Assembly (NCBI RefSeq): GCF_002632725.1
Contig: NZ_NJAI01000003.1
Coordinates: 124,001-188,000, forward strand
Source of the DNA: Xenorhabdus hominickii
Lineage (GTDB): Bacteria > Pseudomonadota > Gammaproteobacteria > Enterobacterales > Enterobacteriaceae
Direction of reading: 5' to 3'
DNA: 64,000 nt
The notes under the pieces are model-generated. The model did no database searches, was not told where the DNA came from, and saw nothing but the letters and a program-made list of their open reading frames with translations. Below, piece after piece: positions 46,349 through 57,529 of the stretch (position 1 is its first letter; each line of letters opens with the position of its first letter). The position numbers and the translations under genes were made by a program.

Positions 46349-47773
46349 TTAATCATCAAAACGTTTTGCTTTATAAGTTGGATGTTTTAGGTTCTCAACG
46401 GAGAAAATATCATCTAATTCAGCTTCGGTCAGTAAACCACGCTCTAGCACAACTTCACGAACACTTTTGCCGGTTTCAGCACAGATCTTGCCCACGATAT
46501 CGCCATTGTGGTGGCCAATGAATGGGTTCAGATAAGTGACGATACCGATAGAGTTGAACACAAAGCTTTCGCACACTTCTTTATTAGCAGTGATGCCGTT
46601 GACACATTTTTCAACCAGATTACGGCATGCGTTGCCCAGGATGGACATTGACTCGAACATCGCCTGACCAATCGCAGGTTCCATTACGTTAAGTTGTAAC
46701 TGGCCTGCTTCTGCTGCCATTGTGATACAAATATCGTTACCAATAACTTTGAAGCAAACTTGGTTAACGACTTCTGGCACAACAGGGTTAACTTTGGCTG
46801 GCATGATGGAAGAACCTGCCTGCAATTCTGGCAGATTGATTTCATTCAGGCCAGCACGAGGGCCGGAAGAGAGCAAACGCAAGTCGTTACAAATCTTGGA
46901 CATCTTAACTGCCAGACGTTTCAATGCCCCATGAACCATAACGTAGGCGCCGCAGTCAGAAGTCGCTTCGATCAAGTCTTCTGCTGGCAGACAAGGTAAC
47001 CCTGTGACTTCTGCCAATTTCTCAACGACCAGTGTTTGGTAGCCTGGCGCAGTGTTTAAGCCGGTACCGATTGCTGTCGCGCCGAGGTTCACTTCCAACA
47101 GCAATTCTGCCGTGTGAGTGATATTTTTGATTTCTTCTTTTAGCAGTATGGAAAATGCGCGGAACTCTTGACCCAGAGTCATTGGAACAGCATCTTGCAG
47201 CTGGGTACGACCCATTTTCAGGATATCGTCGAATTCAACGCCTTTTTTGTCGAAGCCTGCTTTCAACAACTTAATTGATTCAACTAAGCCCATTAGTGAA
47301 TTATAGACAGCAACGCGAAAGCCAGTAGGATAAGCATCGTTGGTTGATTGGCTTTTGTTCAGGTGATCATTAGGATTCAGGTACTCATATTCACCTTTTT
47401 GATGTCCCATCAATTCAAGGCCGATATTTGCCAGTACCTCATTGGTATTCATGTTCAATGAAGTACCCGCTCCGCCTTGAAAGACATCAACAGGGAATTG
47501 ATCCATATACTTGCCAGTGTTGAGGATTTCATCACAGGCTTTGACAATAACGTCCGCAATTTTGCCAGGGATAGTATGGAGTTCTTTGTTTGCCAGAGCC
47601 GCAGCTTTTTTCACCATCACCATGCCGCGGATGAATTCAGGGACATCGTTGATGGTACGGTCACTGATATAAAAATTTTCAATCGCACGCAGAGTGTGAA
47701 TACCATAGTAGGCTTCAGCGGGAACTTCTCGTTTACCTAACAGGTCTTCTTCGATACGAATGTTGTTTGACAT
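46349..47773 (-). CDS. aspA: Aspartate ammonia-lyase
   Basis: A 474-residue aspartase: [30 protein letters not shown] at the start, [12 protein letters not shown] ([10 protein letters not shown]), the [10 protein letters not shown] segment, and the signature [12 protein letters not shown] with the catalytic Ser. It converts aspartate to fumarate and ammonia, feeding fumarate respiration. Its neighbours dcuA and fxsA are those of E. coli. A CRP-like site lies upstream. Confidence 0.97.
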   Translation of the reverse strand: MSNNIRIEEDLLGKREVPAEAYYGIHTLRAIENFYISDRTINDVPEFIRGMVMVKKAAALANKELHTIPGKIADVIVKACDEILNTGKYMDQFPVDVFQGGAGTSLNMNTNEVLANIGLELMGHQKGEYEYLNPNDHLNKSQSTNDAYPTGFRVAVYNSLMGLVESIKLLKAGFDKKGVEFDDILKMGRTQLQDAVPMTLGQEFRAFSILLKEEIKNITHTAELLLEVNLGATAIGTGLNTAPGYQTLVVEKLAEVTGLPCLPAEDLIEATSDCGAYVMVHGALKRLAVKMSKICNDLRLLSSGPRAGLNEINLPELQAGSSIMPAKVNPVVPEVVNQVCFKVIGNDICITMAAEAGQLQLNVMEPAIGQAMFESMSILGNACRNLVEKCVNGITANKEVCESFVFNSIGIVTYLNPFIGHHNGDIVGKICAETGKSVREVVLERGLLTEAELDDIFSVENLKHPTYKAKRFDD

Positions 47774-48130
47774 GAGAACCTTCTTAACTTGGATACGTTT
47801 TTTTACTGTTATATTAAGTGTTTGTTGAGAATAATGTTGCCGTCAACAAATGACGTGATATTAATTACTTATCACGAAATTGCCGGCGCGATCATATGTG
47901 GATTTACCAGAAATGCCTTGAACCTAGATCACTTTATAGTGCTATTTTATTAATGAGATCACATATGTGTGACTAAGGTCACGATTCCAGAGATGAAAAG
48001 TCAACTATCTGTAGTATTGAAAATGGTTACTATTATCTCCATATTATGTAATCTGATCCCACATTATGTGATTTCACTTTATGTGAATGAGAAATAGAGT
48101 GTGGACAATAAATAATTAAAGGAGAACCAC
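47774..48130. promoter_or_regulatory. aspA/fxsA divergent control region with CRP-like site
   Basis: The 357-bp region between divergent genes contains TGTGACTAAGGTCACG at 47968-47983, close to the CRP consensus TGTGA-N6-TCACA. A weaker FNR-like TTGAACCTAGATCA lies at about 47917-47931, and ATGTGATTTCACTTTATGTGA at about 48065-48085 may be another CRP-type site. Such sites fit the known carbon-source and oxygen control of aspA. No promoter elements were measured. Confidence 0.6.
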
Positions 48131-48670
48131 GTGCGCTGGCTCCCACTAATTCTTATATGCTTGCTGGTTTACATCGAATCAGTCCTGTTTGTTCGTATTG
48201 CCTCTGAAGTAGGGGTTTTGTTGACTCTGCTGCTTGTTATTCTTACTTCTTGCCTTGGGGTTTCTCTTGTACGCAATCAGGGCATGAGTAATTTTATGTC
48301 GATGCAACAAAAAATTGTGGCGGGTGAAAGCCCTGCGGAAGAAGTCGTTAAAAGCGTTTCTTTGGTCTTTGCCGGTTTTTTGCTGATATTACCCGGATTT
48401 TTTACCGATTTTCTCGGATTACTATTGTTATTATCCCCTGTACAGAAACTTCTGACAGCAAAATTATTGCCCCATATTAAGCTCTATCGGCCGAATGTTT
48501 TTCGTGGCTCAAATTATACTGGTGGCTATGGGCAGGACGGCCAGAATGGACAAACTTTTGAGGGCGAATATGAACACAGGCGGGATGATGCTTCCAGTAA
48601 ATTGAATAATCAGCCGCAAGATGATCAGAAAAATCATGGCGAACATGGCAGTGGGCACGATAAAAGATAA
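48131..48670 (+). CDS. fxsA: Membrane protein FxsA
   Basis: A 179-residue protein starting with GTG at 48131 behind AAAGGAGAACC. It begins with MRWLPLILICLLVYIESVLFV and has further hydrophobic segments (VGVLLTLLLVILTSCLGVSLVRNQG, VFAGFLLILPGFFTDFLGLLLLLSPVQ). The C-terminus is hydrophilic (YGQDGQNGQTFEGEYEHRRDD). FxsA overproduction relieves exclusion of phage T7 by the F plasmid in E. coli. Position between aspA and groES is the same as there. Confidence 0.95.
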   Translation: MRWLPLILICLLVYIESVLFVRIASEVGVLLTLLLVILTSCLGVSLVRNQGMSNFMSMQQKIVAGESPAEEVVKSVSLVFAGFLLILPGFFTDFLGLLLLLSPVQKLLTAKLLPHIKLYRPNVFRGSNYTGGYGQDGQNGQTFEGEYEHRRDDASSKLNNQPQDDQKNHGEHGSGHDKR

Positions 48671-48736
48671 TTGTTCCTGCTTTGCTTATTATTTGAGCGG
48701 GTAAACAAAAAGTAAAATATTTTTTACTTGCCGCCC

Positions 48737-48765
48737 CTTGAAGTACTGATCTTAAGCCCCAATTT
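48737..48765 (+). promoter_or_regulatory. Sigma-32 (heat-shock) promoter of groES-groEL
   Basis: CTTGAA at 48737-48742 and CCCCAATTT at 48757-48765 are separated by 14 bp, close to the sigma-32 consensus CTTGAA-N13-15-CCCCATNT. It lies 82 bp upstream of groES. Confidence 0.85.
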
Positions 48766-48769
48766 GTAG

Positions 48770-49141
<372 letters not shown>

Positions 49142-49182
49142 TTGAATCCTCACGCTAACCCTTCTTAATTGAGCGAATTTAA

Positions 49183-50841
<1,659 letters not shown>

Positions 50842-50890
50842 TGTTGCTCATCCTGCTGATGGAATTGCCCATCCGATAGGATAAGATTTT

Positions 50891-50927
50891 AAAGGCGAGC
50901 AGATTTTTCTGCTCGCCTTTTTATTTT
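50891..50927 (+). terminator. Intrinsic terminator of groESL
   Basis: AAAGGCGAGCAGA and its complement CTGCTCGCCTTT form a long stem, followed by TTATTTTTTG. Confidence 0.9.
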
Positions 50928-50998
50928 TTGTTCTAATGGAATACAAAAGGGTATATTTATCATCATTATAGAAATTTCTATAATCAATGAGGAAAGTT

Positions 50999-51340
50999 AT
51001 GCGAATCAAAATGTTATTTGGTGCGTCAGTATTGTTGCTGGCGGGGTGTACAACAAACCATCAATTAACCTCTGCTGGTGCTAATGTACGTTTCATGGAT
51101 ACTCAGCCGGGCAGTGAATGCCAACGGTTAGGTGAAGTTGTTGGTACTCAAAGCAATTGGTTCAATGGTGTCAGCAATGAGAGTAGCTCTATGCGTAGCG
51201 CCGCCAATGACCTGCGTAATAAAGTGGCTGAAATGGGCGGAAATGTTATTTATGGCGTAAATAGCCCATCCCAGAATCTATTGGGAAGCTTTGTTCCCCT
51301 TGATAGCAAAATGGTTGGTCAGGTCTATAAGTGTCCTTAA
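50999..51340 (+). CDS. yjeI: YjeI-like lipoprotein, DUF4156
   Basis: A 113-residue lipoprotein with a lipobox LLLAGC in the N-terminal signal. The mature part has RFMDTQPGSECQRLGEVVGTQ and the DUF4156 pattern LRNKVAEMGGNVIYGV. It follows groEL and precedes epmB, as yjeI does in E. coli. The ATG at 50999 is chosen because GAGGAAAG lies before it. Function unknown. Confidence 0.9.
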   Translation: MRIKMLFGASVLLLAGCTTNHQLTSAGANVRFMDTQPGSECQRLGEVVGTQSNWFNGVSNESSSMRSAANDLRNKVAEMGGNVIYGVNSPSQNLLGSFVPLDSKMVGQVYKCP

Positions 51341-51409
51341 TCACTAGTATCCCTAATGGGATTTCAAGTTGCAGCCCAGTCAACGAAGCTGCAACTTGAA
51401 AGGGGAAGA

Positions 51410-52435
51410 TTATAGCCCTAAGCCCAAATCCAGAGGCGTTTTACTGGGTTCTCCACCAATTTCTCTTGTCAGGCAAGGAACCAGATAACCGGAGACTTTC
51501 GTTAATAATTCCCGCATTATTGCTTTTGCTTCTTCATCATCAACGAGAAAGTGTGCGGCGCCTTGAACTTTATCCAGAACATGGATGTAGTAAGGCAAAA
51601 TACCCGCATCGAATAATGCATTACTTAAGTCTGCCAGTGTTTCTGCATTATCATTGATATCACGCAGCATCACGCTTTGATTTAGAAGTGTCACGCCAGC
51701 CTGTTTTAGCCGAGTTATACTTTCTCGGAAGGCATCATCAATTTCATTTGCATGGTTGATGTGGGTCACCATGATCACCTGCAAGTTTGATTGTGCCAAA
51801 CGATTACACAGGGTTAGGGTGATACGATCAGGGATAACAACCGGTAAACGTGTGTGGATCCGTAAGCGTTTAATGTGTGGAATAAATTCAATGTGGCTAA
51901 TTAACCAGTCCAATTCATGATCTTTCGCCATCAATGGGTCACCACCAGAGAAGATGATTTCATCTAACTCAGTATGTTGCTCGATATAATCCAGAGCGAG
52001 CTGCCAATTGTTTTTATTTCCCTTGTTATCTTCATAAGGAAAATGACGACGGAAGCAATAACGGCAATTGACTGCACAACCCCCTTTGACTAATAGCAAT
52101 GCTCGGTTGCGGTATTTATGCAACAGCCCGGGCACGACATTACGCTGTTCATCTAGCGGATCTGTTGAAAAGCCAGGAGATATTACAAACTCTTCCCGTG
52201 CAGTCAGGACTTGCAATAGTAGAGGATCACGCGGATCGCCTTTTTTCATTCGTGCTACAAATGCTTTTGGCACACGTAGGGGAAATAATCGCTTCGCCTC
52301 ATTACCGTCTTTCAGTATGGCGTGTGAGTTTAGGGATAATAATTGCAACAACTCATTGGGATCTGTAATTACATCCGCAAGTTGTTGTAGCCAGACTTCT
52401 CTGACAGGGGGAATATGGGTTATAATGTGTGCCAT
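51410..52435 (-). CDS. epmB: EF-P lysine 2,3-aminomutase EpmB
   Basis: A 341-residue KamA-type radical SAM enzyme. The iron-sulfur motif is CAVNCRYCFRRHFPY (CxxxCxxC). SAM/substrate motifs include EIIFSGGDPLMAKDHEL and IKRLRIHTRLPVVIP. It makes (R)-beta-lysine, which EpmA attaches to EF-P. It is divergently transcribed from efp with 40 bp between starts, as in E. coli. It lacks the C-terminal PLP-type extensions of longer KamA enzymes. Confidence 0.96.
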   Translation of the reverse strand: MAHIITHIPPVREVWLQQLADVITDPNELLQLLSLNSHAILKDGNEAKRLFPLRVPKAFVARMKKGDPRDPLLLQVLTAREEFVISPGFSTDPLDEQRNVVPGLLHKYRNRALLLVKGGCAVNCRYCFRRHFPYEDNKGNKNNWQLALDYIEQHTELDEIIFSGGDPLMAKDHELDWLISHIEFIPHIKRLRIHTRLPVVIPDRITLTLCNRLAQSNLQVIMVTHINHANEIDDAFRESITRLKQAGVTLLNQSVMLRDINDNAETLADLSNALFDAGILPYYIHVLDKVQGAAHFLVDDEEAKAIMRELLTKVSGYLVPCLTREIGGEPSKTPLDLGLGL

Positions 52436-52475
52436 TTTTTGGCTAAGCCATTTTGTTAAAAATTAGAGGATCTCC

Positions 52476-53042
52476 ATGGCTACTTATAGTACCAATGAAT
52501 TCCGTTCAGGTCTTAAAATCATGTTAGATGGCGAGCCGTGCGCTATTCTAGAAAGTGAATTTGTTAAACCAGGAAAAGGGCAGGCATTTGCCCGTGTTCG
52601 TATTCGTAAACTGATTTCTGGTAAATTACTAGAAAAAACCTTTAAATCAACAGATTCCGTTGAAAGCGCAGATGTCATGGATATGAACCTGACCTATTTG
52701 TACAACGACGGTGAATTCTGGCATTTCATGAACAACGAAACTTTCGAGCAGTTAGCTGCAGATGAGAAAGCCGTTGGTGACAATGCAAAATGGCTGATCG
52801 ATCAGGCAGAATGTATTCTGACTCTGTGGGATGGCCGTCCTATCGCTGTAACCCCGCCAAACTTTGTTGAACTGGAAATTACTGAGACTGATCCAGGTCT
52901 GAAAGGTGATACCGCCGGTACTGGTGGTAAACCTGCTACCCTGAGCACTGGTGCTGTAGTAAAAGTTCCTCTGTTCGTACAGATCGGTGAAGTTATTAAA
53001 GTTGATACCCGTTCCGGCGAATACGTTTCTCGCGTGAAATAA
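52476..53042 (+). CDS. efp: Elongation factor P
   Basis: A 188-residue EF-P, the normal length. The modified lysine lies in the loop [17 protein letters not shown] (Lys34). The C-terminal OB domain ends with [17 protein letters not shown] relieves ribosome stalling at polyproline; the modification enzyme gene epmB is adjacent. Confidence 0.98.
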   Translation: MATYSTNEFRSGLKIMLDGEPCAILESEFVKPGKGQAFARVRIRKLISGKLLEKTFKSTDSVESADVMDMNLTYLYNDGEFWHFMNNETFEQLAADEKAVGDNAKWLIDQAECILTLWDGRPIAVTPPNFVELEITETDPGLKGDTAGTGGKPATLSTGAVVKVPLFVQIGEVIKVDTRSGEYVSRVK

Positions 53043-53060
53043 TCGCGTTTGCTATTTTAG

Positions 53061-53106
53061 AAAAGCCGTGGCCTCTTCGTCTAGAGGCTGCGGCTTTTTT
53101 TATTGT
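53061..53106 (+). terminator. Intrinsic terminator of efp
   Basis: AAAGCCGTGGCCTC pairs with GAGGCTGCGGCTTT (one mismatch) and is followed by TTTTTTTATTG. Confidence 0.9.
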
Positions 53107-53173
53107 GTTTTTGTTCTGCGATTGCGGTTGTAAAATCGGCTAGTTATAATTCAGTTTCATTTCTTAATCGTTG

Positions 53174-53218
53174 TCTGGGACGACCCAGATAAACGCCATC
53201 ATATTGGGGACGGCCCCA
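53174..53218 (+). ncRNA. Guanidine-II (mini-ykkC) riboswitch
   Basis: Two small hairpins carry the diagnostic ACGR loops: TCTGGG-ACGA-CCCAGA (53174-53189) and TGGGG-ACGG-CCCCA (53205-53218). The second ends 26 bp before the sugE start. This is the guanidine-II structure, which binds two guanidinium ions and opens translation of guanidine exporters. Confidence 0.93.
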
Positions 53219-53243
53219 TTTGCCACTCGATAAAGGGAAAATC

Positions 53244-53558
53244 ATGTCTTGGTTGGTCCTCCTTATAGCAGGTTTGCTGGAAGTAGTGTGGGCTGTAGGC
53301 CTTAAATATACCCACGGTTTTTCACGTGTGGTGCCGAGCTTAATTACGATCAGTGCGATGATTGTCAGTGTGGGATTGCTGGCCTACGCCATGAAAAATT
53401 TACCGACAGGAACAGCCTATGCTGTGTGGACAGGCATTGGTGCTGTAGGTACGGCGATTTTTGGCATAGTGGTGTTGGGGGAGTCAGCAAACTTGGCCAG
53501 GGTGATAAGCCTTGGCCTGATTATAGCTGGTATTATTGGTTTAAAGCTGGCGAGTTGA
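53244..53558 (+). CDS. sugE: Guanidinium exporter SugE/Gdx (SMR family)
   Basis: A 104-residue small multidrug-resistance-type protein with four membrane helices. The family start [26 protein letters not shown] includes the essential Glu in TM1 (LLEVVWA). [26 protein letters not shown] and the C-terminal [14 protein letters not shown] complete the set. It exports guanidinium in exchange for protons, fitting the riboswitch upstream. ATG 53244 follows AAAGGG. Confidence 0.95.
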   Translation: MSWLVLLIAGLLEVVWAVGLKYTHGFSRVVPSLITISAMIVSVGLLAYAMKNLPTGTAYAVWTGIGAVGTAIFGIVVLGESANLARVISLGLIIAGIIGLKLAS

Positions 53559-53602
53559 TAATTGGTGAGTAAACCCAGCATTGAGCTGGGTTCTATTGCA
53601 GG

Positions 53603-53815
53603 TCATTTTCTTTCATAGCGCGAAGGCCATATCTCTTCTGGTGTGCTTTCCAGCGCTGCCGCGATAAGACGTTCGCCTTTTGGCCAGTGGCGTTGCAGTG
53701 CGTTGGCAAGAGTTGATGAAGCCAGTCCCGCAGCACGCGATACTTCTGATAACGTGGTTCCGCGTTTTTTCAATGCTGCAATGATGTCAGCAGAGTGCCA
53801 GTCTTTTTTTTCCAT
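53603..53815 (-). CDS. Ner/SfsB-like DNA-binding protein
   Basis: A 70-residue protein of the Ner/Nlp/SfsB type: WHSADIIAALKKRGTTLSEVSRAAGLASSTLANALQRHWPKGERLIAAAL holds an HTH, and EEIWPSRYERK is the typical tail. Start at 53815 is chosen over an upstream ATG because the family begins with MEKKDWH-like sequence. Relatives regulate phage or sugar genes; the target here is unknown. Confidence 0.85.
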   Translation of the reverse strand: MEKKDWHSADIIAALKKRGTTLSEVSRAAGLASSTLANALQRHWPKGERLIAAALESTPEEIWPSRYERK

Positions 53816-53963
53816 TCTAAATCTCCAGTTACCTATCATTTTTTTAAATTAAAAAGTAAGCCATTAATAAGTAGACTATAAGTCACACATCATAGCATAA
53901 ATTAGATTGAAATGTGACTCATAGTCCGTGGTCGGATAAGTAACAAGAATCGATACTTTTCGG

Positions 53964-54209
53964 ATGAAAACGTCGAACAATATCAGATCCCTTTTTGGGC
54001 AAAGAATTAGGTATCTCAGGAAAGAAGCAGGGATGTCGCAGGAGGCTTTTGCCGATAAATGTGGATTGGATCGAACTTATGTCAGCGGTATTGAGCGCGG
54101 AGTAAGAAATCCTACCTTAGAAATTATTTATGTCATCTCCAATGGATTACAAATTGAACTGAATGAATTGTTCGATTTTGAGACGATGACTTCGTTTCAT
54201 GAAGTCTAA
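53964..54209 (+). CDS. XRE-family regulator
   Basis: An 81-residue HTH protein: FGQRIRYLRKEAGMSQEAFADKCGLDRTYVSGIERGVRNPTLEIIYVI is a classical Cro/C1-type HTH, similar to controller proteins of restriction systems. It is divergent from the Ner-like gene with about 150 bp between starts. No restriction gene is adjacent, so a controller role is not supported. Confidence 0.85.
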   Translation: MKTSNNIRSLFGQRIRYLRKEAGMSQEAFADKCGLDRTYVSGIERGVRNPTLEIIYVISNGLQIELNELFDFETMTSFHEV

Positions 54210-54347
54210 TTTATAAATTAAATAGAAGTTCCTTTGGCCATTAGTTAGAGAAGTTTTTCAATGGTCAAAGGAAATACCTCCCTTCATCGTTCAAGTTGTA
54301 GCCTGTAAAGCGGTAACTCGGAATTTATGGAGCCGTGGTGATTGAAA

Positions 54348-55298
54348 TCAATAAGTGGTTTCACCGATATTTTTCAAGGCATCAATCACTAACTGCCAGA
54401 ATTTAGTTTGATCCAATTTGACGGCAACTTGCGTATGGCAATCGTCAGGAAGAGGCCAACGAAAATCTGCGACGGTCATTCCTGTTGTCAGTGTTCCTGT
54501 CAGCTCGATATTAACGGGGACTTTTTGAGTCGTCATCACAGTAGGGTCAATCACGTAGGCTACTGCACAGGGATCATGCACAGGAGGATAGCTAAACCCT
54601 TGAGTTTCACGACATCTCTTCCCATAAAATTTCAGAGCATCCAAAACGAACTGAGCAGAACGTGTTTTAATCTGGGCGATAGCTTCAAGAATATCAGGTG
54701 TCGCTTGAGCTTGGTGAGTGAGATCTAAGCCGACCATTGTCAGCGACCATTTTTCATTAAAAACGATATGTGCCGCTTCCGGATCTATAAAGATATTGAA
54801 TTCTGCAACAGCACTTCTGTTACCTTTATGATAGCCACCGCCCATCAAGACCACTTCCTTCACCCGCTCAACGATATGAGGAGCCTTACGTACAGCCATG
54901 GCGATATTAGTCAAACCGGCAGTCGGAACCAGAGTCACACTTTTGGGGGGATTTTCCATAATCACATCAATGATTAAATCAACGGCGTGACGGGCATCTA
55001 GCCTCGTTGCAGGTTCAGGCAGAATCGGACCATCTAAGCCTGTTTCACCATGAATATCCGGCGCAGTTTTGATTTCTCTAACAAGTGGTCTGTGACATCC
55101 TGCAGCGAAAGGAACATTGTGAATATTGGCTATACGGGCAATGCAGAGGGCATTACGGGTGACTTTGTCTAGGGTTTGGTTGCCAACAACGGTTGTTACC
55201 GCCAATAGTTCAATATTAGGGTCTCCGTGGGCAAGCAGGAGGGCAATGGCATCATCATGACCGGGGTCGCAATCAAGGATAATTTTTTTGGGTAGCAT
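54348..55298 (-). CDS. Ribonucleoside hydrolase (IUNH family)
   Basis: A 316-residue nucleoside hydrolase. The calcium-binding start KIILDCDPGHDDAIALLLAHG, the middle LVPTAGLTNIAMAV, EVVLMGGGYHKGN, AEFNIFIDPEAAHIV and the HDPCAVAYVIDP segment with His are all present. It cleaves ribonucleosides to base and ribose; RihA/RihB-type pyrimidine preference is likely but cannot be fixed. It is transcribed away from the amine-oxidase operon. Confidence 0.92.
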   Translation of the reverse strand: MLPKKIILDCDPGHDDAIALLLAHGDPNIELLAVTTVVGNQTLDKVTRNALCIARIANIHNVPFAAGCHRPLVREIKTAPDIHGETGLDGPILPEPATRLDARHAVDLIIDVIMENPPKSVTLVPTAGLTNIAMAVRKAPHIVERVKEVVLMGGGYHKGNRSAVAEFNIFIDPEAAHIVFNEKWSLTMVGLDLTHQAQATPDILEAIAQIKTRSAQFVLDALKFYGKRCRETQGFSYPPVHDPCAVAYVIDPTVMTTQKVPVNIELTGTLTTGMTVADFRWPLPDDCHTQVAVKLDQTKFWQLVIDALKNIGETTY

Positions 55299-55750
55299 AT
55301 TTATTCCTTTTAGTCATTATCCCCTTTCATCTTTCAAACGGTTGCTTTGTGATCGCAAATTGAAATCGATTGGGTACACATGCAAATATCCATTCTCAGA
55401 ATAATTCACTATTGGAAAAAATTCCCCTTCCGCTCATCACAAAATGAAAACATAAAAACTATAAATAATTAATAAACATGTCTTTAATTGTGATTTAATT
55501 AACATATAAATAACAAATGATTTGAGCATTTTAAGTACATATGATTCATATATAGGCAAGATAAGGGGTGCGCCGATATCTGCCTCATTATTTTATTAAT
55601 TTGTTAATGGTTTTGGTCTTGATTGCTTTGTTAATACACCTGAATAATTAATATTCAACAACATGATAAATGCTCCCCCTGAAAAATAGCAGTAGTAAGA
55701 CAGATGGCAGTACATCATCAGGGGATAGGCAGAGGCTCACGGGGTATAAC
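55299..55750. other. 452-bp AT-rich gap between divergent genes
   Basis: No gene is supported; a reading frame extending upstream of the oxidoreductase start has no ribosome site. The region should contain the promoters for the nucleoside hydrolase (left) and the amine-oxidase operon (right). No clear operator was recognised. Confidence 0.5.
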
Positions 55751-57052
55751 ATGTACAATGATATTGATTCATTAACCTATTATGCGGCAACTAAAAAATA
55801 CGATCTCCATTTCCCGACACTGACAGAAGATTTGGATGTTGATGTCGTTATTATTGGTGGCGGCTTTTCCGGTATCAATACGGCACTGGAACTAGCTGAA
55901 AAAGGAATCACCAATATCGCTATTTTGGAAGGTCGAACCTTGGGATATGGCGGAACAGGTCGTAATGGTGGTCAGGTGATGACGGGGATTGGTCATGACT
56001 TGGACAGGATCAAACGCCATATTGGTGAAAAAGGCCTAGAAACCATATTTAAAATCAGTAGCTTGGGTGCTGGAATTATTCGAGAGCGAATAGCCAGATA
56101 CGACATTAAGGCCGATTTTTGTCGAGGTTATGCGTATCTTGGTTGGAACTCTCGACACGATAAAACCTTACAAAGTTGGTTGAAAGAGTTTCGTTTAGCT
56201 TCTCCTGATGAGGAAATTGAACTTTATACTGGCTCTGATGTGAAACAAGTCATTGGCTCAGATCGCTATACCAGTGCATTGAAGCACATGGGAGGCGGGC
56301 ATGTTCATTCACTCAATTTGTTGTTAGGGGAGGCCAAGGCAGTCTCGGAATATGGCGTCAAAATTTTTGAGAACAGTCAGGTTGTGAATGTAGAGTATGG
56401 CTCAAGGGTCACAGTGCATACACCATTAGGTTCGGTTCGTGCCAATAAAATGTTGTGGGCATGTAATGGCTTTTTGGATGGGCTTGATCCCACTATCTAC
56501 AAAAAAACCATCAATACCTATGCCTTCCAATTGATGACGGAAGAACTGCCAGACGATCTGATCGAAAGGATCAGCCCGATTCGGGGCGCTTACAGTGATA
56601 TTAGCCCTGTCATCGATTACTACCGCGTTACTAAAGAAAACCGCCTGTTATATGGCAGTGCGACACATTTTATTGAATATATGCCTTCCGATTTAAAAGC
56701 ATGGAACCGCAATCTCATGCTGAAAACCTTTCCTTACCTGAAAGATGTGAAAATTGAACTGGCATGGGGTGGTCCATTATGTTGTAGCGCTAATTTGTTC
56801 CCACAAATTGGTTCCCTGCCTAAGCATAAAAATGTGTTCTATGTTCAAGGTTATTCAGGTTTTGGTGTGACACCGAGTCATATTATCTGCAAGATTTTGG
56901 CTGAGGGAATGAGTGAAGGCTCTGATCGTTACTCGCTGCTGAGCTCTATTCCACATCTCGATATTATCGGGAAAGACAAATTGAGAAATGTGCTTCTCTC
57001 TGCTGGCAAGATTTGGCACCAAACTTCAGGTTATTGGAAAGGGCGTCGTTAG
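55751..57052 (+). CDS. FAD-dependent amine oxidoreductase, PuuB-like
   Basis: A 433-residue DAO-family flavoprotein. The FAD-binding motif VVIIGGGFSGINTALELAEKG is near residue 35, followed by LGYGGTGRNGGQVMTG, which is characteristic of PuuB-type oxidases, then MGGGHVHSLNLLLGEAKA and the C-terminal QGYSGFGVTPSHI. Members oxidise gamma-glutamylputrescine or related amines to aldehydes. It is first of three genes with a cupin and an aldehyde dehydrogenase, which would oxidise the aldehyde. The substrate is not determined. Confidence 0.85.
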   Translation: MYNDIDSLTYYAATKKYDLHFPTLTEDLDVDVVIIGGGFSGINTALELAEKGITNIAILEGRTLGYGGTGRNGGQVMTGIGHDLDRIKRHIGEKGLETIFKISSLGAGIIRERIARYDIKADFCRGYAYLGWNSRHDKTLQSWLKEFRLASPDEEIELYTGSDVKQVIGSDRYTSALKHMGGGHVHSLNLLLGEAKAVSEYGVKIFENSQVVNVEYGSRVTVHTPLGSVRANKMLWACNGFLDGLDPTIYKKTINTYAFQLMTEELPDDLIERISPIRGAYSDISPVIDYYRVTKENRLLYGSATHFIEYMPSDLKAWNRNLMLKTFPYLKDVKIELAWGGPLCCSANLFPQIGSLPKHKNVFYVQGYSGFGVTPSHIICKILAEGMSEGSDRYSLLSSIPHLDIIGKDKLRNVLLSAGKIWHQTSGYWKGRR

Positions 57053-57133
57053 TTTTATCCCTGTTTAACGTTTTTTCTTTTTCTATTTTTGAACTGTAAC
57101 TTTTTGAACGGTAACTGTTAAAAGGTAAAAGTC

Positions 57134-57514
57134 ATGATAAAGCCATTATTGTTAGATAAAGAACTTCCTGAATTAATGCCAATTGGCAGTGTTACTAATC
57201 TCGGTTCTATTGTGGTAGAGGGTGATCCACAGGCGAGTGGAGCAATGATTCACGGAGAACCAATGGATAACCTGACTTGCGGTATTTTTGTCTGCACTAA
57301 GGGGAAATTCAAAATGACTTACCCCTTTGATGAACTGGCAACGGTTCATGAAGGTTCAGTGAAACTGACTGATATTAAAACTGGGATGACGGTTGAATAT
57401 CATAAAGGGGATTCTTGGTTTGCCGCGAAAGGTACGGAAGTGTTGTGGGACATCACCAGTGAACGTTTCGTCAAACATTATATGGCTTGTATAAATGCTC
57501 AAATGTCAGGCTAA
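57134..57514 (+). CDS. Cupin-domain protein, DUF861/EutQ-like
   Basis: A 126-residue single cupin. The beta-barrel pattern is seen in NLTCGIFVCTKGKFKMTYPFDELATVHEGSVKLTDIKTGMTVEYHKGDSWFAAKGTEVLWDI. This fits DUF861-type cupins that accompany amine oxidase and aldehyde dehydrogenase genes. The start ATG 57134 follows AAAAGGTAAAAG, and the gene is 15 bp before the aldehyde dehydrogenase start. A role in sensing or in the amine pathway is inferred from position. Confidence 0.82.
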   Translation: MIKPLLLDKELPELMPIGSVTNLGSIVVEGDPQASGAMIHGEPMDNLTCGIFVCTKGKFKMTYPFDELATVHEGSVKLTDIKTGMTVEYHKGDSWFAAKGTEVLWDITSERFVKHYMACINAQMSG

Positions 57515-57529
57515 CCAGAGGAAAAAATA

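Noticed and set aside
53964..54209. Controller protein of a restriction system
   Set aside because: The HTH type would fit, but no restriction or methylase gene is adjacent; the type I system is 33 kb away inside the ICE.
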